35,921 nucleotides of DNA from Deltaproteobacteria bacterium (GTDB lineage: Bacteria > Myxococcota > JACRCW01). The position numbers and the translations under genes were made by a program. The notes under the pieces are model-generated. The model was not told the DNA's origin and searched no databases. It saw nothing but the letters and a program-made list of their open reading frames with translations. Location: the NCBI GenBank assembly GCA_016218805.1, contig JACRCW010000170.1, positions 1 through 35,921 on the forward strand. Reading direction: 5' to 3'. Shown here one piece after another: positions 15,831 to 24,233 of this stretch (within the stretch, counting starts at the first letter, position 1; each line of letters starts with the position of its first letter).

Positions 15831-15890
15831 CCGAATGAGACATGGGGCCGTTCAACCGCGCCGCCCCCTCCGGCACGACCCGGAAACTCC

Positions 15891-15930
15891 GGCGCCCCCC
15901 GCGGTCCAACTGGGACCACCGGGGGGCGCC
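15891..15930. terminator. Bidirectional hairpin between convergent genes
   Basis: GGCGCCCCCC (15891-15900) is the exact complement of GGGGGGCGCC (15921-15930), and inside it GGTCC (15903-15907) pairs with GGACC (15913-15917). A long, very stable stem between two convergent genes, symmetric enough to work in both directions; the tail on the + side is only weakly T-rich. Confidence 0.55.
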
Positions 15931-15967
15931 GTCGTTTGACTACCGTCCGCGCGCCAGGCGCGGGGGT

Positions 15968-16180
15968 TCACTTCTTGTCGCCGCCGCCACAGGACTTCTC
16001 GCCGCCACAGGACTTCTCGCCACCGCAGGACTTTTCGCCGCCCTTCTTGTCATCCTTCTTCTTCTTGTCATCCTTCTTGTCTTCCTTCTTCTCCGCCACG
16101 GAGGAGGGAGCCGCGGCGAGCGCGCCCACGGAAGAGAAGGCGAAACCCGCCACCAAGGCCACGACCAGCTTCTTGTTCAT
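15968..16180 (-). CDS. Small secreted Lys-rich peptide with SCGGEK repeats
   Basis: 70 aa, ATG with GGAG 7 nt upstream. A signal peptide (MNKKLVVALVAGFAFSSVG...) is followed by a highly charged Lys/Asp/Glu stretch (~30-46), then EKSCGG repeated three times and a GGDKK end. It contains only three Cys, evenly spaced by 6 residues. The layout (short leader-like export signal, low-complexity charged spacer, C-terminal Cys-Gly repeats) resembles the precursors of the bufferin/HvfA metal-binding RiPP group, whose modified motif is EGKCG. However, no DUF692-type modifying enzyme or DoxX partner is adjacent, so it may simply be a metal-binding periplasmic peptide. Confidence 0.75.
   Translation of the reverse strand: MNKKLVVALVAGFAFSSVGALAAAPSSVAEKKEDKKDDKKKKDDKKGGEKSCGGEKSCGGEKSCGGGDKK
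15983..16036 (-). repeat. Three 18-bp tandem units encoding the Cys repeats
   Basis: The + strand unit GCCGCCACAGGACTTCTC is exact at 15983-16000 and 16001-16018 and altered at two positions at 16019-16036. The near-identical DNA suggests recent expansion by slippage within the small peptide gene. Confidence 0.85.
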
Positions 16181-16563
16181 TGTCTGTCTCCGCGTTCCCT
16201 GCCCGGGAACCCAAGGGTTGCCGGCACGGCCGGCAGCGTTGAGGTGGGCGGGCGCACCTACAGGGCCGCCCCCACCGCTGGAATGAGATGCAGACGGCGG
16301 CCGTGGGGTGCACGTGTTGCGCTCCCAGGGCCGCGGGATCCCACCGGGAGGGTGATCGTCAGGGGGCTAACGGACCCGGGGTTGCCGACGCGAATACGGA
16401 CAAAGACGCATGAAAACATTTTACTATTTTGAGGCACGCTTGTTGCGGTAGGGGCGTGTGGGAGATCCCTGCCCGTGGCCTTTGACAAGCCACACTCACC
16501 GGGGCAGGGTGTGCCACTTTTTTTCCGGCCGAATGACGGCCGGGGTGGCGAAGGAGAGGCCGG
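16181..16563. other. Divergent intergenic region upstream of the large protease
   Basis: 383 bp without a gene. It contains the palindrome at 16194-16210, a locally A/T-rich stretch at 16409-16431 (unusual here and possibly the promoter zone, with a weak TACTAT at 16422-16427), and a TTGACA at 16483-16488 that lacks a matching -10. A good AAGGAG precedes the protease start. Confidence 0.5.
16194..16210. promoter_or_regulatory. Palindrome GTTCCC-N5-GGGAAC upstream of the small peptide gene
   Basis: Six-bp perfect arms located 14-30 nt upstream of the peptide's ATG, next to its ribosome binding site. Possible operator or leader hairpin. The TTCCC/GGGAA arms resemble those upstream of the ATPase gene. 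Confidence 0.35.
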
Positions 16564-19500
16564 ATGGTCTTTGATGCGCGTGCACGCGGAGCCCTGTGGG
16601 TGGCCGTGGGGCTTTTGGCAGCTGGCTGCGGATTCAACGTGGGAGACATTGACCGGACGCAACCGGACAAGGTCAAGAAGACCGTCTTCCAGGATGGCGA
16701 GCCCTGGTACTTCCGCCAGACCGTGATTGACCTGCCAGCCACGAGCGACGTGTCGTTCATTGGCGAGCAGGGCGACACCACCAAGGTGGTGTGGAGGATT
16801 GACGAGGGATTCCTCTACGCGTACCGCGCGTACGAGCAGCTCAAGGGCGGCGAGGAATGGCAGCAGCGCCCGGGCGTGCCGTGGGAAGGGACCCCGGTGG
16901 CGGCATTTGCCATCAGCAGCCACTTTGACGTGCAGCGGGAATACAACCCGCAGACCGGTGAGCAGACCAACGTCATCAGCGAGAACACGACGGACCGGCC
17001 CTGGTACGAGCGCGAGTACATGCGCGTGGACTGGAGCACCAACCTGGTCACGGACTTCCGGTTTGTGGGCGCGTCGGTGAACCAGCAGCCGGTGGGCCGC
17101 TACGTCCGCGAGGGCGAGGCGTCCAAGGACGCGGCAAAGATCACCGACGGGTACGTGGACATTGTGCACGAGATGATCACGCAGCCCGAGGTGAACGAGC
17201 AGTACACCGCGTGGTTTGGGTTTCCCATCCTGGACTGCTGGCTGTACCAGAACATCTACACGGAGTGCCTTGGCAGCCGCGTCAAGGTGCGCAGCAGCTT
17301 CCTGAAGGTGGACAAGGACCACGCGTATGAGCCGCTGACGTTTGATGACCACAAGTTTGCCAAGTTTGGCTACTTCCGCGTGGACCGCTACGGCTATGAC
17401 CGGCGGTACGGCGTGGTGGACACCGCGGTGGACTACCTCATTGAGCGCTTCAACCTGTGGCGCCAGCGCCCGGGCGAGGCGTCCTGCAGGGATGATTCGC
17501 TGGTGCACCCCTGGCAGAACTGCACCAATGACCGCATCCAGCCGGTGGTGTACTACGCCAATGAGGACATGCCCGCCTATCTGGCCAATGGCAACAAGCG
17601 CATTGGGGATGAGTGGAACCGCGTCATGAAGGAGGCGGTGTCCGAGATGACCGGCCGCCCGGTGGCGGACCTGCCGGATGTGTGGGTGTGGTGCCCGCAC
17701 AACCCGGTGCAGGACGGTGACCCGGTGGCCTGCGGCGCGCCCGGCCTCAACCCCCAGATTGGGGACCTGCGCTACAACTTCATCTATTACATCCGCGGCA
17801 TGCAGAAGAGCTCGCCGCTGGGCTACGGGCCGCACGCCCCGGACCCGGAGACCGGTGAGGTCATCAGCGCCAACGCGTTCATCTACGGCGGCGCCGAGGA
17901 GACGTACGCGCAGTACGTGTTGGACTTCATCAAGCTGCAGAACGGGGACCTGTCCGTCAACGACCTGTACAACGGCCAGAACATTGTCCAGCACTACCAG
18001 CGCATGACGGAGCAGCGCGCGCTCAATGACCGCGCGCGCCCCGTGGAGGATTGGGTGGCGACGGCGTCCCGCTTGGGCATCAAGGAGAAGGCGGCCACCA
18101 TCCGCGAGCAGCTCAACCGCAACCAGCTCAAGACGGACCTCATCCCGGGCCGCCTGCAGAAGGTGAAGGGCACGGAGCTGGAGAGCGTGTTCTTCAACGA
18201 GGACATGCGCCGCGCGCTGCTGCCGCAGTTTGAAAGCGCGGCGGACGTGCCGCCGCAGTTCCGTCCCATGATGTCTCCCACGGTGTTTGCGGACCCGGCG
18301 TTCAGCCAGATGAACCGCGACCGCCTGTACCGCCTGTCCCGCGCGGGCGTGGAGATGACGGAGTTCTTTGAGGATGACGGCACGCAGGGCCTGGCGCGCC
18401 GGTTGAACTGCGCGCTGCCCGTCCCGGAGGACGGGTCCGCGGACCCGGTGCTGCGCCACCTGTGCAACGGGGAGCAGCTGAACGAGGAACTGGCCTACAA
18501 CTACCTGCTGGAGGAGATCCACGTTGGTGTGACGCTGCACGAGGTTGGGCACAACATGGGCCTGCGGCACAACTTTGCGGGCTCCACGGACGCCATCAAC
18601 TTCTTCCCGCGGTATTGGGAGCTGCGCTCCTCGGTGCGGGCGCAGGGTCAGCAGGAGCTGCATCCGGAGTTTGCGCTGTCCAGCGCAACGGAGAAGCAGA
18701 AGCAGCAGGCGGCCCTGGACCAGGGCATGCGCGAGTACCAGTACTCATCCATCATGGACTACGGCTCCAAGGCCAACAGCGACTTCCAGGGGCTGGGCAA
18801 ATATGACCGCGCGGCCATCCTGTACGGCTACGGCCAGATGGTGGAGGTGTTTGATCCGGCGGTGGCCAAGGTGACCAAGGAGCGCGCGCAGCTGCTGCAG
18901 CCCATTGCGCGTCATTACCTGCAGTACCCCAACATCATTGCCAATGATGACAGCCTCAACCTGCTGGCCAAGATCAACACCATGTACGCCCGCAAGGTGA
19001 TGCCCGAGTCCATGGTGCAGGCCAGCTCCACCCTGGTGGAGGTGCCGTACCGCTTCTGCTCGGACGAGTACGTGGATGGCGTGTACTACTGCTACCGGTT
19101 TGACCAGGGCGCGGATGCGTACGAGCAGGTCAAGAACAACGCGGCCATGTATGAGAACTACTACGTGTTCAACGGCATGCGTCGCAACCGCGTCGGGTTT
19201 GGCATGAACGTGATGGGCTACCTCAGCCGCATCTACGACCGGTACTTCAGCTTCCTGTCCGCGCAGAACAAGCACTTCCTCAATGACAACCTGGTCAACC
19301 GCTTCTGGGATGCGGGCTGCACCGAGCAGGGCGGCGTGCACTTTGCGGACTCCACCTGCGGGTTGGACCGCTTTGCCGCGGCCATTGAGTCCGCCAACGC
19401 ATTGGGTCGCGCCATCCAGACGCCGGAACCCGGCTGCTACGTGCGGCGCAAGCCCGGCTGCTACCAGGACAGCTCCGAGGACTACCTGGGTCTGCCGGCG

Positions 19501-20493
19501 TCCATCCAGAAGATGGATGACGCCGCGTGCGCGGCGGGTGGTGATGGGCTCACGCTGGTCAAGGCGGACGACCCCTACACGCTCATTGAGAACAGCTTTG
19601 ACTGCTCCGCGTGGCGTCCGCTGCTGACGGCGGGTGGCAATGACATCTGGGAGCCGTCCGTGGAGCTGCCGCTGGGCGTGGGCCGCTTCCACCTGGACAA
19701 ATACAACCGTGATGCGTACGGCTACAGCTTCTACTGGAAGCCGGTCACCATTGGGTCCTGGTGGGACACCTGGCTGGCCATGGAAGCGCTGGGTGACCCG
19801 TACACGGACTTCATTGGCGTGGACAGCCGCGGGGACGCGCGCAGCTACCTCATCAGCTACCTGAACCTGTACCGCAATGACATTTCAACGGCGGTGGGTG
19901 GGTTCATCACCGAGCAGTACAACGCGTTCAGCCCGTACGTGGTGATGCAGAACAACCAGCCGCAGGTCCGCTTCCGTGACATGATCATCAACCAGGGCGA
20001 CGCGCTGTCCCAGTTCCCGGCCCCGCGCGTGCCGGCGGGGGCCATTGGCCTGAACCCCGACGTGCCCTACACCACGCAGCTGCAGGCGCTGTTCATCTCC
20101 ATCATGTACTACTCGCAGCTGACCGACGATCAGGACTTCAATCAGTCCATGATGATTGGCAAGGCGGGGACCACGGTGGACATCACGGTGCCGCCGGAGA
20201 TCAAGAACGACCCCAACCGCTACGTGGAAATCACGGACCCGACCAATGGCGCGATCTACTTCGCCGTGAAGATGGTGCCGGACAAGGCGTGGTTCCTGGA
20301 CGAGAACCCGTACTTCTCAGCCGGGTACGAGTGGGTGAAGCGCACGCGTGACATGTACATGACGCCGGACGGCAAGGCGATGAAGCCCGGCGCCAGCATC
20401 ACCGCGCTGCGGAACGACATCCGGATGTGGGACATCGCCCGGGCGATGCTGCACCTGTACAACTACGGCGACGGGTACGGCTTCGCCTACTGA
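16564..20493 (+). CDS. Large metzincin-type zinc metalloprotease lipoprotein
   Basis: 1309 aa, ATG with AAGGAG 7 nt upstream. The N-terminus ends in a lipobox (GLLAAGC, Cys22), so the protein is anchored as a lipoprotein. The zinc site HEVGHNMGLRH starts at His659 (ligands His659, His663, His669; catalytic Glu660). A metzincin Met-turn SSIMDYG follows with Met731. The long N-terminal half contains repeated Tyr/Trp-rich segments and Cys; the C-terminal ~550 residues have no recognised domain. The family is the large bacterial zinc-dependent metalloproteases of the DUF5117 type, usually envelope-bound; substrate unknown, possibly prey or envelope protein. It is monocistronic: terminator downstream and a divergent gene upstream. 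Confidence 0.9.
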   Translation: MVFDARARGALWVAVGLLAAGCGFNVGDIDRTQPDKVKKTVFQDGEPWYFRQTVIDLPATSDVSFIGEQGDTTKVVWRIDEGFLYAYRAYEQLKGGEEWQQRPGVPWEGTPVAAFAISSHFDVQREYNPQTGEQTNVISENTTDRPWYEREYMRVDWSTNLVTDFRFVGASVNQQPVGRYVREGEASKDAAKITDGYVDIVHEMITQPEVNEQYTAWFGFPILDCWLYQNIYTECLGSRVKVRSSFLKVDKDHAYEPLTFDDHKFAKFGYFRVDRYGYDRRYGVVDTAVDYLIERFNLWRQRPGEASCRDDSLVHPWQNCTNDRIQPVVYYANEDMPAYLANGNKRIGDEWNRVMKEAVSEMTGRPVADLPDVWVWCPHNPVQDGDPVACGAPGLNPQIGDLRYNFIYYIRGMQKSSPLGYGPHAPDPETGEVISANAFIYGGAEETYAQYVLDFIKLQNGDLSVNDLYNGQNIVQHYQRMTEQRALNDRARPVEDWVATASRLGIKEKAATIREQLNRNQLKTDLIPGRLQKVKGTELESVFFNEDMRRALLPQFESAADVPPQFRPMMSPTVFADPAFSQMNRDRLYRLSRAGVEMTEFFEDDGTQGLARRLNCALPVPEDGSADPVLRHLCNGEQLNEELAYNYLLEEIHVGVTLHEVGHNMGLRHNFAGSTDAINFFPRYWELRSSVRAQGQQELHPEFALSSATEKQKQQAALDQGMREYQYSSIMDYGSKANSDFQGLGKYDRAAILYGYGQMVEVFDPAVAKVTKERAQLLQPIARHYLQYPNIIANDDSLNLLAKINTMYARKVMPESMVQASSTLVEVPYRFCSDEYVDGVYYCYRFDQGADAYEQVKNNAAMYENYYVFNGMRRNRVGFGMNVMGYLSRIYDRYFSFLSAQNKHFLNDNLVNRFWDAGCTEQGGVHFADSTCGLDRFAAAIESANALGRAIQTPEPGCYVRRKPGCYQDSSEDYLGLPASIQKMDDAACAAGGDGLTLVKADDPYTLIENSFDCSAWRPLLTAGGNDIWEPSVELPLGVGRFHLDKYNRDAYGYSFYWKPVTIGSWWDTWLAMEALGDPYTDFIGVDSRGDARSYLISYLNLYRNDISTAVGGFITEQYNAFSPYVVMQNNQPQVRFRDMIINQGDALSQFPAPRVPAGAIGLNPDVPYTTQLQALFISIMYYSQLTDDQDFNQSMMIGKAGTTVDITVPPEIKNDPNRYVEITDPTNGAIYFAVKMVPDKAWFLDENPYFSAGYEWVKRTRDMYMTPDGKAMKPGASITALRNDIRMWDIARAMLHLYNYGDGYGFAY

Positions 20494-20512
20494 GCCCGGC
20501 TGACGCTGGGCG

Positions 20513-20553
20513 ACCGCCGCCTTTCCCGCGAGGGGGAGGCGGCGGTTTGCTTT
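20513..20553 (+). terminator. Rho-independent terminator after the metalloprotease
   Basis: ACCGCCGCC (20513-20521) pairs with GGCGGCGGT (20538-20546) across a 16-nt loop, followed by TTGCTTT. It starts 20 nt past the stop codon and sits between convergent genes. Confidence 0.75.
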
Positions 20554-20563
20554 GGTGGGGCTC

Positions 20564-21994
20564 TCACTGCGGTCCGCGGTAGAGGTACAGCGTGATGGAC
20601 GCGCCGGCCGGGTCAATGCGGTGGTTGCGCTGGAAGGTGGCCACGGGGATGAACTTGTGGCGGCGCTGGCTCTTGCCGGGCACGCGGCTCTCAAACAGGA
20701 CCATGCCGGGGGCGGCGCCGCGCTCCGCGCGCGCCACCTCATCCAGGTGGTCCACCAGCACGGAGGTTACGGCGGGAGCGCGCAGCGCCACCGTGCGCGT
20801 GGTGGTGAAGCCGTAGAAGCGCGGGGGCGGGTCCAGGGTGGCCAGCATCCGCGCCAGCTCCACGGCGGGTGCGGCGGCGGACGCTTGTTCGGCGGCCAGC
20901 GGCACCGTGCCCAGCCCCAGCGCGACCGCCAGCGCGGGCGCGAGCCAGCGCCAGCGCGCGGCGCCCACCGCCAGCAGCGGCACCAGCGGGACCAGCAGCT
21001 GCACGGCGTGGCGCGGGTTCTCCGGGTTGGCGCCCACCAGCAGGTAGAGCGCCGCGGCGCCGGCAGCGCCCACCAGGGGCGCGCGGTGCGGCACGGGCGG
21101 CAATGCGGTCACCGCGGCCAGCACGAGCAACCCGCCGGCCACCGCGGCGGCGGGCGCCACCCCATCCGCTGCGTGCCACGGGAGGCCCAGCCCCCAGGCC
21201 AGCACGCACCAGCCCAGGCGGTCCACGCGTGAGGCGCCCAGTCCGTCGGTGAGCGCGGTGCCGCCCCAGGACGTGAAGTGTCCAACAAGGACCTTGCGCG
21301 CCGCTTCCGCGAGCTCCGCCGGGCCGGTGAGCAGGACCAGGGCCCCCAGCCACCCCACGCAGGCCAGCAGCGCGCCGCCGAAGATGGCGGCGGCCTCACG
21401 GCGGCGGGCGACGAGGAAGGGGGCCGCCAGGCCGGCGGGTGCGGCCACCCAGGCGGGGCGGACGCCCCACAGCGCGCCCAACAGCAGTCCCAGCGCAAAC
21501 GTCCGCCACAGCGGGTGCGGCGGCGCCGGCGTGCGCCACGCGTCCACGGCGAGCAGAAGCGCGGCGGAGAGGAGGGCGGCGCCCAGGCCTTCGGTGAGGG
21601 GGCGTGAGCCGGCAAGCTGCAGGCCGGGGAGGACCAGGGCCAGCAGCGCCGCGCCCACGGCGGCGCGCGGGGAGTGCAGGCGGGCCGCGGTGGCCGCCGC
21701 GCACAGCACCAGCCCGGCCGCGCCCAGGATGCCGGGCCAGCACAGCGCGTCCACGGGCGAGGCGCCCAGCGCGCGGAAGGCGCGGGCTGCCAGCAGGTAG
21801 AGCGGGTAGCCGGGGAAGTGCGGGGTCCGCGCGGCCAGATCGTAGTGGTCCACCGCGAGCAGGAAGCCGACCGAGTCAAACCCCTCCACGTCCGGGGCGC
21901 GGCCGGCCCAGCGCAGCACCACAGCGGACAGCGCGCACAGCGCGATGGCTACCGCGGCATGGGTGCGGGAGGACGGAGCAGGCGCGGCCGTCAC
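20564..21994 (-). CDS. Polytopic membrane protein, GT-C glycosyltransferase-like
   Basis: 476 aa, GTG start overlapping the upstream lipoprotein stop (GTGA). About ten hydrophobic segments fill residues 10-375, then a soluble C-terminal part of ~100 residues (PPPRFYGFTTTRTVALRAP). The first periplasmic loop carries an Asp-rich pattern (FDSVGFLLAVDHYDLAARTPHFPGYPLYLLAARAF cut by helices), as in GT-C family lipid-sugar transferases of the PMT/ArnT type, where such Asp residues bind the donor or acceptor. That assignment is moderate. Last gene of the iron-type operon; why a glycosyltransferase-like protein belongs there is unclear. A transporter is an alternative, but no permease motif was recognised. 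Confidence 0.72.
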   Translation of the reverse strand: MTAAPAPSSRTHAAVAIALCALSAVVLRWAGRAPDVEGFDSVGFLLAVDHYDLAARTPHFPGYPLYLLAARAFRALGASPVDALCWPGILGAAGLVLCAAATAARLHSPRAAVGAALLALVLPGLQLAGSRPLTEGLGAALLSAALLLAVDAWRTPAPPHPLWRTFALGLLLGALWGVRPAWVAAPAGLAAPFLVARRREAAAIFGGALLACVGWLGALVLLTGPAELAEAARKVLVGHFTSWGGTALTDGLGASRVDRLGWCVLAWGLGLPWHAADGVAPAAAVAGGLLVLAAVTALPPVPHRAPLVGAAGAAALYLLVGANPENPRHAVQLLVPLVPLLAVGAARWRWLAPALAVALGLGTVPLAAEQASAAAPAVELARMLATLDPPPRFYGFTTTRTVALRAPAVTSVLVDHLDEVARAERGAAPGMVLFESRVPGKSQRRHKFIPVATFQRNHRIDPAGASITLYLYRGPQ

Positions 21995-22755
21995 GGCGCG
22001 ATGTAGCCCTGCCCGCCGCCCGCGGTGGCGCCACCCGACGGCGTCCCCGGCGCGCCGCCGCCCGCTGACGGGGGCGTGGCAAGGTCCTCCAGCGTGAAGT
22101 GCGTGGTGAGCGTGGTGGCCACCTCGCCCAGCAGGGTGCCGGTTTCACCGCCCAGGATGTCCGCTTCACGCACCAGGCCGGGCGAAGACGCCTCCGTGTC
22201 CGGGTCTCCCGCCCACGCCGGCCGCCGGATGGCGACGCGCACGTCATAGCCGGCGCCGGACAGGCCCAGGTCCTCACGGATGCGCAGGTTGCGCGCGTAG
22301 CGCATGCCGTCTGCGATGCCCACGACGGGACTGAGCGGCACGCGGAGGGCGCCGTGCTGGTCCAGGCCGGTCACCACCGCGTCGACCCGCAGCCAGGCGG
22401 CGAACTCGCCGGGAACGCGGGCCCCCACGACGGCGGAGGTGGAGCGGAGGTCCAGCGCGAGGAACAGGTCCGCGGCGGGGGGCAGGAAGAAGCCGCCGGG
22501 GAGGGTGGCCGGGGCGTCCACGCCGTGGGCGGGCTCCAACACCAGGCGCGCCGTGACGGAACCACCGGCGATGGGCCGCTCCACGAGGACCAACGGTGCG
22601 GCGACCACAAGTGTGGCCGGTGCGCCCGCGTCCCGGCCCGCATCCGGCACGGAGGCATCGCAGTCGTCCTGGCAGGCGAACTCGTCATCGCAGCCGGCGG
22701 CCGCGAGGGTGGCGCCGAGCAGCGCGGCGGTGGCCCACAGGTGGCGGCCGATCAT
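21991..22755 (-). CDS. Lipoprotein with P19/Tp34-like (iron-transport) domain
   Basis: 254 aa from the ATG at 22755, which overlaps the upstream stop (ATGA) and begins a lipoprotein signal (ATLAAAGC, Cys22). Residues ~50-225 match, by eye, the pattern of the P19/FetP/Tp34 periplasmic metal-binding family: LPGGFFLPPAADLFLALDL (like the family's GFW-P-L strand), PLSPVVGIADGMRYARNL at 140-157 (family: PMVA-DG-HY--N), GAGYDVRVAIRRPAW, and a closing THFTLED strand. The His in the family's DGPHY motif is Arg here, so the metal site may be altered. P19 proteins bind Cu/Fe and serve FTR1-type uptake; no such permease is present. Assigned by motif comparison only. Confidence 0.7.
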   Translation of the reverse strand: MIGRHLWATAALLGATLAAAGCDDEFACQDDCDASVPDAGRDAGAPATLVVAAPLVLVERPIAGGSVTARLVLEPAHGVDAPATLPGGFFLPPAADLFLALDLRSTSAVVGARVPGEFAAWLRVDAVVTGLDQHGALRVPLSPVVGIADGMRYARNLRIREDLGLSGAGYDVRVAIRRPAWAGDPDTEASSPGLVREADILGGETGTLLGEVATTLTTHFTLEDLATPPSAGGGAPGTPSGGATAGGGQGYIAP

Positions 22756-24221
22756 GGGGTCACCCCGGCGAGGACCGTGGGGTCGCACGTGTCGTCTTGG
22801 GACAGCCAGGTGGGCACCAGGCCGGCGCGCTGCTGGGCCAGCACGCGCGCGGCGGCCGTGGGCGTGAAGGCGGCGCGGTCACGCGCGGCGAGCACCCCGT
22901 CCACCGTGTCCGCGGGCGCGCCCACGACGTGGGCCAGGGCGCGCGCGTGGATGCGGGCCCGGACGCGGTCCGCCTGGAACGCGGCATCCGCGCCGGCCCC
23001 CAGGGCGTCCCAACTGGCCGCGCAGGTGGCATAGGCGGCGGCCTTGTACAGGAGCGCCTCAGCCGCGTGCCGCGCGGCGCCCAGGGCGGGCGCGACCCCG
23101 TCCAGAATGGCGTTGGCGCCGTCCAGGAAAGCGCGCTCCAGCGGCGCCAGCAGTGCGCAGGTGGGCAGCGGCGGCGCGCCGGGCGGGCCGGCCAGGCAGG
23201 CCTGCTCCATGGCCCCATGGAAGGGGGCCAGCGCGGCGTGGTGCAGCACGTAGGCCCGGTCCCACGCGGCGGATGCGTCGTCGGGCGCGGTGGCCAGCGC
23301 CGCCTGGGCCGCGTCCAGTTCGCGGAGGGCGCCGGCCAGGAACGCGCGCAGCAGCGATCCCTCCAGCAGGCGCAGGCATTCGCCGCGCTGCGCGCCGCAG
23401 TCACCGCGGTGCACCTGGCCGGCCAGCGCGGCGACGATCCCCGCGTCCACGTCCGTCCACGGGCCGGCGGGTTCCGAGGCGCGCACCCAGGGACGCAGGT
23501 TGGCGCGGTATTCGTCCCGCGCGGCGGCGGCCTGGTCCGCGAGGAACAGCCCGGAAACGCGGTCCGCGGACGCAGCCAGCGCCAGTGCTTCCGGCGCGGG
23601 CCGGCGCGGCAGGTGTTGCAGTGGCCCCAGGCGCATCCGCACGTCAACCAGGAGGACGGGCGCGGCCGCGCGCCACACCGGGGAGGCCGGGAGCGCATCT
23701 GCCAGCAGGGGCAACTCCGGGGCGGGCGTCGCCGTGAGCAGCAGCCGGTACTCGTAGCCCGCCGGGTCCCCGGATGACGCGACCGGCGGCAGGCGCACGT
23801 GGCTGGCGTAGGTGTTTCCCGCGCGCGTTCCAACGTGGGGCCGCAGGTCGAATTCGACGACGCCATCCGGGCCGGGGTGCTGCAGGTTCTCAATGCGCGC
23901 GTGCACGCGCTGGTAGGGGACGGGCGCGCCGGCCGGTCCCAGGCCGTGGAGGCCCGGGGCTGCGGTTTCCAACAACACCCGCAGCTTGGCGTCCGCCTCC
24001 GCCTCACCGACGACGCCGTTGACGACGACCGGGTGGTCCGCGGCGACGTCCGTGACGGTCACGACGGTGCGCAGCGTGCCGCCGGGGGCCAGGACCTGCG
24101 CCACGGTGACGGGAGCGGGCAGCGCGGTGGCGCGTGGTGACCGGGGCGCGGCGTGGGCGCCCGGGCCCAGCAGCACGGTGATGACGACGGCGATGGGACG
24201 GCGGCAAAGGCGGGTGTGCAT
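22752..24221 (-). CDS. Secreted protein: P19-like N-terminal half plus helical C-terminal half
   Basis: 489 aa, ATG start 12 nt after the receptor's stop, with AGAGG 9 nt upstream. Signal peptide at 1-25 (VVITVLLGPGAHAAP). Residues ~65-200 resemble a P19/Tp34 domain: PVPYQRVHARIE (98-111), VEFDLRPHVGTRAGNTYASH (122-141), GYEYRLLLTATPAP and PVWRAAAPVLLVDVRM. Residues ~205-489 are Ala-rich helices with several Cys (GDCGAQRGEC; TCALL; DDTCDP) and match no family I recognise. Its stop overlaps the next gene. The layout suggests a periplasmic metal-binding subunit fed by the outer-membrane receptor. The two-domain reading is an inference; the signal peptide and coupling are directly seen. Confidence 0.68.
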   Translation of the reverse strand: MHTRLCRRPIAVVITVLLGPGAHAAPRSPRATALPAPVTVAQVLAPGGTLRTVVTVTDVAADHPVVVNGVVGEAEADAKLRVLLETAAPGLHGLGPAGAPVPYQRVHARIENLQHPGPDGVVEFDLRPHVGTRAGNTYASHVRLPPVASSGDPAGYEYRLLLTATPAPELPLLADALPASPVWRAAAPVLLVDVRMRLGPLQHLPRRPAPEALALAASADRVSGLFLADQAAAARDEYRANLRPWVRASEPAGPWTDVDAGIVAALAGQVHRGDCGAQRGECLRLLEGSLLRAFLAGALRELDAAQAALATAPDDASAAWDRAYVLHHAALAPFHGAMEQACLAGPPGAPPLPTCALLAPLERAFLDGANAILDGVAPALGAARHAAEALLYKAAAYATCAASWDALGAGADAAFQADRVRARIHARALAHVVGAPADTVDGVLAARDRAAFTPTAAARVLAQQRAGLVPTWLSQDDTCDPTVLAGVTP

Positions 24222-24233
24222 GGTGTGCGGCCT

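Noticed and set aside
16503..16522. Small hairpin GGCA-GGGTG-TGCC followed by seven T as a terminator
   Set aside because: The stem has only 4 bp, and it lies just upstream of the protease start, where termination would be unexpected without an attenuation mechanism.
16258..18663. 801-codon open frame antisense to the large metalloprotease
   Set aside because: It mirrors a well-supported gene, lacks domains and has the His/Val/Arg/Leu-rich composition of antisense GC-rich DNA.
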